Positions 1 to 5,601 of a DNA stretch of 10,662 nt are shown in pieces. A program made the position numbers and the translations under genes. The stretch spans positions 1 to 10,662 of the forward strand of contig CAMENQ010000053.1 of the NCBI GenBank assembly GCA_945928585.1. Reading direction: 5' to 3'. The notes beneath the pieces are model-generated. The model was not told the DNA's origin. It worked only from the letters and a program-made list of their open reading frames with translations, and ran no database searches. This DNA comes from an uncultured Roseburia sp. Its GTDB lineage: Bacteria; Bacillota; Clostridia; Lachnospirales; Lachnospiraceae. Each line of letters begins with the position of its first letter. Position 1 is the stretch's first letter.

Positions 1-92
1 TAATATTATAAGACATAACACTATATAATATATATATAACACCAACACAATTTCAGCCGGAAATAAAAAATACAAATTGATGAAGGAAATGC

Positions 93-121
93 TTGATAAA
101 ATTTATATTATGGAGTATACT
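93..121 (+). promoter_or_regulatory. Sigma-A-type promoter for the 6S RNA
   Basis: The -35 box TTGATA (93-98) and the -10 box TATACT (116-121) are separated by exactly 17 bases. Each differs from consensus at one position. Transcription would start near 128-130, about 15 bases before the closing stem of the 6S RNA, so the primary transcript may have a short 5' extension. No other gene is close enough to use this promoter directly. Confidence 0.7.
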
Positions 122-143
122 AAAAACAACAGAAGACAGTAAT

Positions 144-323
144 GTACTTCCTGAAATGTTCGACAACTCCTGAATATTTTGAACCTACATTTGTGTAAAA
201 GGGATTCCTATATCTCTGGTAGGATGTCAGGCCTCTATAAGTGGAAGGCAGAATATCAGATGCGGTTGCCCACCTGGCGTTAGGCTAGGACTCAAAATAC
301 AGGAACCGGCATTTTGGGGGTAC
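144..323 (+). ncRNA. ssrS: 6S RNA
   Basis: 6S RNA binds the sigma-A RNA polymerase holoenzyme as a promoter mimic and dampens transcription in stationary phase. The call rests on traced pairing. The closing stem joins 144-158 to 310-323 (GTACTTCC with GGGGGTAC, then GAAATG with CATTTT) with a single bulged T at 152. It resembles the E. coli 6S closing stem, where CTGAGATGTTCG faces GGCATCTCGGAG. A second stem pairs TCCTG (168-172) with CAGGA (300-304) and ATTTTGA (176-182) with TCAAAAT (292-298). The interior (about 183-291), including GGTTGCCCACCTGG (264-277), would hold the open bubble and apical hairpins. The roughly 180-base length fits the family, and a strong promoter and intrinsic terminator flank it. 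The exact ends are uncertain. A covariance-model search would settle it; the alternative is another structured RNA such as a long-form SRP RNA, which I consider less likely. Confidence 0.82.
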
Positions 324-334
324 ATACGAAAATT

Positions 335-362
335 AAGGTGTCGCTTTAGGTGACACCTTTTT
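335..362 (+). terminator. Intrinsic terminator of the 6S RNA gene
   Basis: AAGGTGTC (335-342) pairs perfectly with GACACCTT (352-359). A further C-G and G-U pair closes a five-base loop, and the T run is at 358-362. It lies just after the closing stem of the 6S RNA and before the leader of the SpoIID-like gene, so it separates the two transcripts. Confidence 0.8.
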
Positions 363-471
363 AAATATACGAAATCATTAAGCAATATATAAAGTCAGAT
401 TTATTATGTTGCAGGTCTTAACGGATTAAAACAAATAAGGTGCATTACAGTAGCCAATATAGGAGATAAAT

Positions 472-2820
472 ATGGGAAAAGAAAGTTTTATAATCAAAAG
501 AAATGTTATACTGATACTTATATGTATAGCATTAGTAGTAAGTCTTATAGTATATCAGATAAAGACTGCAAACAAAGAAACAAACCCGGATAAAAATGTA
601 GTTACGGCAGGTCAGGTGGCGAGGGCGGTCAGTCTGATTTATCATACTACGGATGAGTGTAAGGAGATGGAGGATTATTTTAAGGGAACATCCGACGGAT
701 GGTATGTTCCGTATATGAATGCTATGTATTCAGACACATTTTATCTTACAAAGGATGTAAAGCCTACTGACAGCTCGGCATCAGCTTCATTTACTTATGC
801 AGATTTAGAAAGATTACTGACAAATATAGGCGTAGCGGATAAGGAGGTCTGGGCATACGTTAAAAATAATAAGGCTTCAAACCCAATAGTTACGAAAGAG
901 TGGAATGAAATATATGAAAAGCTTGTATCACTTTTAGACACAGAGGTCAGGATAAGCGAAAAAAATATATGTATAGTAGGAACGGTGGCAAATGTACCTA
1001 CAATGGATAAATGGCATACGGTTACTACCGGCGGCACATATTTATTTACGGGATTGTCAATAGATTATTATATTGACAGAGAAGTAAGTGCTCTTGTAAA
1101 GGATAATGAAATATTATGTATTAAAGAGCAGATATCAAAGGATGTTACATATTACAATTCATGGATTATTACGGCAGAAAATGGAAGGCTGAAGGCTTAT
1201 ATAGAAGGTGCGGTAAGAGAGTTTGACATAGGTGACAGAGAGCTTGTGTATAGCGGAGTGGCGGCTGACATAGTACTTGAAAATAAAAAAGTAAAAGATT
1301 TAAAGGTAAGCAGCAAGTCTGTTTCAGGAAAGGTTCTTACATCAGGAAATCAGGAGATAGAGCTGGAGGGAAGTGGAAAATATACTCTTGATGAAAACGT
1401 AAAGGTTTATAAAACATACGGAAGTATGGAAATGAAAAAAATAAGTGATGTTTTAGTTGGTTATGACATTCAGAAGTTTATATTAAATGATGAAAATAAA
1501 ATAGCTGCCATAGCCATAGACAGAGATGTAAATGCCAAAAACATCCGTGTACTTATTAAAGATACCGGATATAAGGATATATACCACGACAGGGTGGTAA
1601 TAACTGCAGACACACCATTTGTTATAGAATACGGAAGCGAAAGCAAGGTGGCAGATGCAGGAACTGTTATTGAACTGGATGTAAACAGTACATATCTTAC
1701 AAAGGGAAGAATGAAGGTATCACCTCAAAATGTTAATGGAAAAATAACTATTTCTTCCATTGAGCGTGGATATGGAGTTCCATCCTACAGAGGAACTATA
1801 GACGTATCCGTAAAGGATGGAAGGCTTATCATTGTAAATGAGCTTCCTATAGAACAGTATCTTTATAATGTTGTGCCAAGCGAAATGCCTTACACATACA
1901 GTACAGAGGCACTTAAGGCACAGGCAGTATGTGCCAGAAGCTATGCTTACAGACAGCTTTTAAACAACAGTCTTAGTACCTATGGAGCACATGTGGATGA
2001 CAGCACATCATTTCAGGTATACAATAATTCCGAGGAAAAACAGACAACTACAAATGCAGTTGATAATACCTACGGAGAGATAATGATGTGTGGGGATGAT
2101 ATAGTAAATGCATGGTTTTATTCTACCTCCTGCGGAAGTTCTACAGATGCTACAGTGTGGGGAGGAAGTGGTGTGCCTTATATAAAGGGACATATTTTGT
2201 CAGGAGATGATATAAATATTGATTTAACAGATGAATCAAATTTTGATACATTTATAAGAAGCAATTTTGATACATATGACAGCTCCTATTCCTGGTACAG
2301 ATGGACTCTTAATATGACATTAAGTGATATGACGCAGACAGTTAATGAAGTATTGGGAAGTCTTTATTCATCAGGACATGATAATGTACTGACAATGGGA
2401 AGTGACGGTGCATTTCATTCACAGCCTATATCATCGGTAGGTGACGTAAAGCGTATAGCCATAGGAAGCAGAAGCACAGGAGGTGTACTTGATTATATAA
2501 TTATATATGGAACAGATGCTACCGTACAGGTAAAGACTGAAGGCTATATAAGAAAGCTGTTTCATCCTGTTTCAAGTGAAATTATAAAAAATGACGGTTC
2601 AACTAACAGTACTATGGGCATGCTTCCAAGTGCATATGTTGTATTTGATGCCGTTATAACAGATGGTGTAATAAGCGGCTATAATATCATTGGCGGAGGC
2701 TATGGACACGGAGTAGGCTTAAGCCAGAATGGTGCAAACACTATGGGAAATAATGGAATAGAATATAGTGATATACTAAAGTTCTTTTATAATGATATAG
2801 AAATCTCAAGAATATATTAA
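472..2820 (+). CDS. Membrane-anchored SpoIID/LytB-domain protein
   Basis: The protein has 782 residues with an uncleaved-looking N-terminal anchor at about residues 11-30, so the bulk should lie outside the membrane. The C-terminal half carries the SpoIID/LytB domain (about 355-780). It has the VVPSEMP motif with the candidate catalytic Glu at 471, the following EALKAQAVCARSYAYR segment, a YSTSCGSS segment with Cys 554, and GGGYGHGVGLSQ with His 746 near the end. SpoIID enzymes are lytic transglycosylases that cut glycan strands after stem peptides are removed, during engulfment in sporulation; LytB relatives modify amidase activity. Residues about 35-350 match no domain I recognise, which makes the protein roughly twice the length of B. 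subtilis SpoIID. The start is supported by AGGAG (461-465) six bases upstream. I see no convincing promoter between 363 and 460. I leave the symbol empty because sporulation SpoIID and vegetative paralogues cannot be separated without context. Confidence 0.9.
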   Translation: MGKESFIIKRNVILILICIALVVSLIVYQIKTANKETNPDKNVVTAGQVARAVSLIYHTTDECKEMEDYFKGTSDGWYVPYMNAMYSDTFYLTKDVKPTDSSASASFTYADLERLLTNIGVADKEVWAYVKNNKASNPIVTKEWNEIYEKLVSLLDTEVRISEKNICIVGTVANVPTMDKWHTVTTGGTYLFTGLSIDYYIDREVSALVKDNEILCIKEQISKDVTYYNSWIITAENGRLKAYIEGAVREFDIGDRELVYSGVAADIVLENKKVKDLKVSSKSVSGKVLTSGNQEIELEGSGKYTLDENVKVYKTYGSMEMKKISDVLVGYDIQKFILNDENKIAAIAIDRDVNAKNIRVLIKDTGYKDIYHDRVVITADTPFVIEYGSESKVADAGTVIELDVNSTYLTKGRMKVSPQNVNGKITISSIERGYGVPSYRGTIDVSVKDGRLIIVNELPIEQYLYNVVPSEMPYTYSTEALKAQAVCARSYAYRQLLNNSLSTYGAHVDDSTSFQVYNNSEEKQTTTNAVDNTYGEIMMCGDDIVNAWFYSTSCGSSTDATVWGGSGVPYIKGHILSGDDINIDLTDESNFDTFIRSNFDTYDSSYSWYRWTLNMTLSDMTQTVNEVLGSLYSSGHDNVLTMGSDGAFHSQPISSVGDVKRIAIGSRSTGGVLDYIIIYGTDATVQVKTEGYIRKLFHPVSSEIIKNDGSTNSTMGMLPSAYVVFDAVITDGVISGYNIIGGGYGHGVGLSQNGANTMGNNGIEYSDILKFFYNDIEISRIY

Positions 2821-2845
2821 AGGGGAAGACGCTACAAATAAAAAA

Positions 2846-2899
2846 GTGGGATGTTTTAACAATGTATATAAATAACATTGAAAACATTCCACTCTTTTT
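2846..2899. terminator. Bidirectional terminator between convergent genes
   Basis: GTGGGATGTTTT (2846-2857) pairs with AAAACATTCCAC (2881-2892) with one G-U. An inner stem pairs CAATGT (2860-2865) with ACATTG (2875-2880), giving a long hairpin with a two-base AA bulge. The T run CTTTTT (2894-2899) serves the plus strand. The A-rich run at 2837-2845 gives a U tract to the minus-strand transcript from the DUF6465-like gene. Confidence 0.85.
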
Positions 2900-2925
2900 G
2901 ATTTTACTTACATAGAAATAAAGAA

Positions 2926-3408
2926 TTAGAAAAGACTTACGCTTCCTGCAACCTTTTCATTTATTACGTAGTAAGCAAGAGCATCTTCAGGTTTAAGATA
3001 AATCTTTAAATCCTTTATAGATGATGCTCTGTGTCCCTCTGAAACATATTCAGCAGTAATTCTTTCTACTATAGAATCAACAGTAGATTCATGACCATCA
3101 TACTGAACAGCTATAAAAGGTGTAGCAGCTTCCTTCTTTACTGCCTTCTTTTCAGCAGTTTTTTCAGCAACCTTAGACTCTGCGTTTGAAGTTACATTTT
3201 TATCAGTATCAGCCTTTGTAGCAGTTTCCTTCTTAGCAACAGTCTTCTTGGCAGCAGCTTTCTTTTCAACAGCTTCCTGTTTAGCAGGAGCAGCCTTTAC
3301 AGCTTCCGTAGTTTCAGTTTTAACAGCTTCTGCTTTAGTATCTGTTGTACTTACAGCAGTCTTTGTAACTGATTTGTTATCCTGTTTCTTTGCCTGACGT
3401 GCATTCAT
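2926..3408 (-). CDS. DUF6465-like protein with Lys/Ala-rich tail
   Basis: The chosen start is ATG at 3406-3408, preceded on the minus strand by AGGAG (3417-3421) eight bases away, giving 160 residues. The reading frame stays open upstream to 3471, but that stretch codes for an AT-driven hydrophobic run and has no better start. Residues about 1-94 are low-complexity, rich in Lys, Ala, Thr and Glu, with histone-H1-like patches such as KKAAAKKTVAKK. Residues about 95-160 form a compact domain ending in KIYLKPEDALAYYVINEK, then a Gly-Ser-Val terminus. From memory this pattern (a basic tail, a short beta-alpha domain, then a KPED..AYYVIN motif) is the uncharacterised DUF6465 family of Lachnospiraceae. 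Function is unknown. The tail could bind nucleic acid or another polyanion, but its many Glu and Asp residues weaken that idea. It is monocistronic and converges on the SpoIID-like gene. Confidence 0.85.
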   Translation of the reverse strand: MNARQAKKQDNKSVTKTAVSTTDTKAEAVKTETTEAVKAAPAKQEAVEKKAAAKKTVAKKETATKADTDKNVTSNAESKVAEKTAEKKAVKKEAATPFIAVQYDGHESTVDSIVERITAEYVSEGHRASSIKDLKIYLKPEDALAYYVINEKVAGSVSLF

Positions 3409-3682
3409 AATAATATCTCCTATAAAATAAAAATAAATATGTATAAATATTTCCAAGACTAAGATTAGCACATAAAAAGAAAAAAAGCAAATTATTTTAT
3501 ATAAATAAATAAAAATTTATGAAAAATTAATGAATAAATACATAAAAAAATGTCGAAACAGGATAAAATGTACATTAAAATCCGTTTTATAGGACACTGA
3601 ATATTATATATTATCGTTGAACATAAAGAAAAGAAAAGAAAAATATAAAAAATATAAACTATAGTAGAAAGGATGATATATA

Positions 3683-3784
3683 ATGAAAGGATATTTAGTA
3701 GGAAACGGATATATGGGATATGTAGACGGAGGTTACAGATTATTTGCAAGTGAGGAGGAATATTACGAATTTTTTGAAGATTAA
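3683..3784 (+). CDS. 33-residue Gly/Tyr-rich acidic small protein
   Basis: A 33-codon ORF starts at ATG 3683 behind AGAAAGGA (3666-3673) with nine bases between. The product begins MKGYLVGNGYMGYV and ends in an acidic, aromatic tail (EEEYYEFFED). It holds six Gly, six Tyr, three Phe, seven acidic and two basic residues. There is no signal peptide or membrane segment. The biased but non-random composition, the good ribosome binding site, and the setting in its own intergenic region argue for a real gene. I have an unverified impression of similar short GYMGYVDG proteins in related genomes. The upstream 3620-3660 is purine-rich and I cannot place a convincing promoter. Its last codons belong to the repeat that follows. 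Function is unknown. Confidence 0.6.
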   Translation: MKGYLVGNGYMGYVDGGYRLFASEEEYYEFFED

Positions 3785-3884
3785 AATATGTAAATCATTT
3801 TTTTTAAAATTAAAACATATCAACATTTTTTTGAATATTAAAACGTGTCAAACATTTTTTTGAAGATTAAAAAGTTGACAGTTT
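3776..3884 (+). repeat. Degenerate tandem repeat of the mini-ORF 3' end
   Basis: Three and a half copies of a 27-30-base unit lie head to tail: 3776-3805, 3806-3832, 3833-3861 and a partial copy at 3862-3884. Each opens with a GAAGATTAAAA-like segment and the full copies close with CAT plus seven or eight T. The first copy contains the last two codons and stop of the mini-ORF. The 17 bases TTTTTTGAAGATTAAAA at 3770-3786 recur exactly at 3856-3872. The last copy runs into the TTGACA box of the pheS promoter. The array contains no hairpin strong enough to be a clear terminator. Confidence 0.75.
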
Positions 3885-3903
3885 AAAATTAAGGTGCTAA
3901 ACT
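3875..3903 (+). promoter_or_regulatory. Promoter of the pheST operon
   Basis: A perfect -35 box TTGACA (3875-3880) is followed by a 17-base spacer and the -10 box TAAACT (3898-3903, four of six matches). Transcription would start near 3910 and give a leader of about 400 bases containing the T-box. The -35 box lies inside the last partial copy of the upstream tandem repeat. Confidence 0.65.
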
Positions 3904-3929
3904 ATATCAGAGTTAAAAAATAAAGGCTG

Positions 3930-4180
3930 TGATTGTGTACAGTAGATAACAGTTTTCATTCAGAGAGGAAAAGCCACCGGCTGAAAGCTTTTCTATGTTC
4001 AGACTTTTATTGAATTTCCCACAGGAGCTGCATTTTTGAAGCAATGATAAATTGTGTGTAGAAGATGACGTTATTGCACGTTATGCAAAACCAAGAGTCT
4101 GGTTTTTATATAAATCAGAAATTAGGGTGGTACCGCGGAACTTTCAAGCTTCGTCCCTTTTAGGGGCGAAGCTTTTTTGT
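3930..4180 (+). promoter_or_regulatory. Phe-responsive T-box leader
   Basis: This leader senses uncharged tRNA-Phe and lets transcription continue into pheS and pheT. The hallmark T-box sequence AGGGTGGTACCGCG is at 4124-4137. Stem I features precede it: an AGAGAGG segment (3962-3968), a distal stem pairing GAAAAGC with GCTTTTC, and GAATTTCCC near the 3' side, where TTC at 4016-4018 is the likely specifier codon for Phe. Next comes GGAGCTGC (4024-4031), resembling the GGAGTTGC that follows Stem I in known T-boxes. A Stem III-like hairpin pairs AAAACCA (4087-4093) with TGGTTTT (4100-4106). The specifier agrees with the downstream phenylalanyl-tRNA synthetase genes. The 5' limit is approximate. 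Confidence 0.92.
4146..4178 (+). terminator. T-box regulated terminator
   Basis: AAGCTTCGTCCC (4146-4157) pairs with GGGGCGAAGCTT (4163-4174) with one G-U pair, a five-base loop and T run 4173-4178. Its 5' arm lies right after the T-box sequence. Pairing of the T-box region into the antiterminator, stabilised by uncharged tRNA, would compete with this hairpin. Confidence 0.9.
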
Positions 4181-4211
4181 CCCTTATATAGGTGGGATTT
4201 TATGTTTCTTT

Positions 4212-4290
4212 AGGAACAAAGCTTTTTAAAGCACAGTAAAAAACTGTGCAAAGTGCTAAAAAAATAAAGTTCCTGCTGAGGGGCACTTTT
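4212..4290 (+). other. Inverted-repeat segment between T-box and pheS
   Basis: Below the T-box terminator the leader contains three possible stems. AGGAAC (4212-4217) can pair with GTTCCT (4269-4274). GCACAGT (4231-4237) pairs perfectly with ACTGTGC (4243-4249). AAAGTGC (4250-4256) can pair with GCACTTT (4283-4289), followed by only four T. The outer AGGAAC stem and the AAAGTGC stem cross each other, so they cannot form together as a simple secondary structure. The segment ends shortly before the pheS ribosome binding site at 4302-4307. It may be a second control element or a decayed terminator; nothing in the sequence decides between these. Confidence 0.45.
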
Positions 4291-4315
4291 ATTACAAAAA
4301 GAAAGGATTTTTATT

Positions 4316-5335
4316 ATGAAGGACAGATTACAAAAAATCAGAGAAGAAGCAATATCAAAAATTCAAGCTTCCGACAGTCTGGAAAAGCTTAACGAAATTA
4401 AGGTAGCGATTTTAGGAAAAAAGGGTGAGCTTACAGAAGTGCTTAAAGGCATGAAGGATGTGGCAGCAGAGGACAGACCTGCAGTTGGACAGATGGTTAA
4501 TGACACAAGAGCAGCCATTGAGGAAAAGCTTGAGGAGGTTAAGAATAATCTTTCTAAAGCAATGCGTGAAGCAAAGCTTAAAAGCGAGGTCATTGATGTT
4601 ACACTTCCTGCAAAAAAGAATAATGTAGGACACCGTCATCCAAACACTATTGCCCTTGAGGAATTACAGCGTATATTTGTGGGAATGGGTTATGAGGTAG
4701 TGGAAGGCCCTGAAGTAGAATATGATTATTATAACTTCGAGGCACTTAACATTCCTGCAAATCATCCAGCAAAGGACGAGCAGGATACCTTCTATATAAA
4801 TGATAAAATAGTTTTAAGAACACAGACATCACCTGTACAGGCGAGAGTAATGGAAAAGGGAAAGCTTCCTATAAGAATGATTGCACCGGGAAGAGTTTTC
4901 CGTGCTGATGAGGTTGATGCCACACATTCACCATCTTTCCATCAGGTAGAGGGACTTGTAGTAGATAAAAATGTCACCTTTGCAGATTTAAAAGGTACAT
5001 TGGCACAGTTTGCAAAGGAGCTTTTCGGAGAGGAAACAAAGGTAAAATTCAGACCTCATCATTTCCCATTCACAGAGCCAAGTGCTGAAATGGATGTAAC
5101 ATGCTTCAAGTGTGGCGGAAAGGGCTGCAGAATGTGTAAAGATTCAGGCTGGATAGAGATACTTGGATGCGGTATGGTTCATCCCAATGTATTTAAAATG
5201 TGCGGTATAGACCCTGAGGAATATACAGGCTTTGCATTTGGTATCGGTCTTGAGAGAATTGCACTTTTGAAATATGAGATAGACGATATGAGACTTCTTT
5301 ATGAAAATGATGTAAGATTTTTAAAGCAGTTCTAA
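4316..5335 (+). CDS. pheS: Phenylalanyl-tRNA synthetase alpha subunit
   Basis: PheS is the catalytic subunit of the alpha2-beta2 enzyme that charges tRNA-Phe in the cytoplasm. The 339-residue length is normal. Residues 1 to about 85 form the N-terminal coiled-coil arm that contacts tRNA. The class II synthetase core follows: motif 1 region around VVEGPEVEYDYYNFEALN, motif 2 at about 187-213 with PGRVFRADEVDATHSPSFHQ, and motif 3 with GFAFGIGLERIALL near 303-316. Four cysteines (263, 266, 271, 274) in CFKCGGKGCRMC form a zinc-knuckle-like insert that I recall from other Clostridia PheS proteins. The start follows AAAGGA (4302-4307) at eight bases. It is controlled by the upstream Phe T-box and probably shares a transcript with pheT, since I see no terminator in the spacer between them. 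Confidence 0.98.
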   Translation: MKDRLQKIREEAISKIQASDSLEKLNEIKVAILGKKGELTEVLKGMKDVAAEDRPAVGQMVNDTRAAIEEKLEEVKNNLSKAMREAKLKSEVIDVTLPAKKNNVGHRHPNTIALEELQRIFVGMGYEVVEGPEVEYDYYNFEALNIPANHPAKDEQDTFYINDKIVLRTQTSPVQARVMEKGKLPIRMIAPGRVFRADEVDATHSPSFHQVEGLVVDKNVTFADLKGTLAQFAKELFGEETKVKFRPHHFPFTEPSAEMDVTCFKCGGKGCRMCKDSGWIEILGCGMVHPNVFKMCGIDPEEYTGFAFGIGLERIALLKYEIDDMRLLYENDVRFLKQF

Positions 5336-5355
5336 AATCGTTACTGACTCAGATA

Positions 5356-5515
5356 TGATTGAGATGCAGAACCATAAAAATTAGAAACTGATTAAGATGC
5401 AAAACCATAAAATAGAAACTTATTAAGATACAAAACCATAAAAATTAGAAACTTATTAAGATACAGAAACAAATATTAGAAACTGATTGAATTTCAGAAG
5501 CAAAAAATTAGAAAC
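5356..5515 (+). repeat. Five tandem 31-33-base repeats in the pheS-pheT spacer
   Basis: The 266-base spacer between pheS and pheT holds five consecutive imperfect copies: 5356-5388 (33 bases), 5389-5419 (31), 5420-5452 (33), 5453-5483 (31) and 5484-5515 (32). A typical unit reads TGATTAAGATGCAAAACC, then ATAAAAATTAGAAAC. All five end in TAGAAAC. A further weak remnant starts at 5516. Unit lengths are not multiples of three and there is no start codon with a ribosome binding site, so the array is non-coding. It has little internal dyad symmetry and does not look like a terminator, nor like a CRISPR array, because no unique spacers separate the units. Single-base differences between copies suggest an old slippage expansion. 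Confidence 0.85.
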
Positions 5516-5601
5516 CGCTTAAATAAAATTTATAAATTCAGCAGTATAAAAATAAAAAGACTGACTTATAAAAAATAGAATTATCAGAATGGAGGATTAA
5601 C

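Noticed and set aside
29..142. Open frame reading into the 6S promoter region, with an internal ATG at 80 and stop at 140-142
   Set aside because: It spans the promoter and the 5' end of the 6S RNA, has no ribosome binding site before ATG 80, and has the composition expected of AT-rich DNA. A remnant of an upstream gene cannot be excluded but is not supported.
3409..3471. Upstream extension of the DUF6465-like gene on the minus strand, adding 21 hydrophobic residues
   Set aside because: The extension could pass for a signal sequence, but it has no ribosome binding site, runs over the AGGAG at 3417-3421, and is explained by AT-rich leader DNA. The ATG at 3408 is far better supported.
3617..3660. 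Candidate promoter for the mini-ORF starting at TTGAAC
   Set aside because: TTGAAC at 3617-3622 is a fair -35 box, but the first good -10 sequence (TATAAA at 3644) is 21 bases away, which is outside the usual range.
3492..3749. Minus-strand 85-codon hydrophobic frame overlapping the mini-ORF
   Set aside because: It begins with TTG without a ribosome binding site and its hydrophobicity follows from A-rich DNA on the other strand. The plus-strand mini-ORF explains the region better.
5356..5515. Possible CRISPR array between pheS and pheT
   Set aside because: Units of 31-33 bases abut directly and vary throughout. There are no unique spacers between identical repeats and no cas genes in the window.
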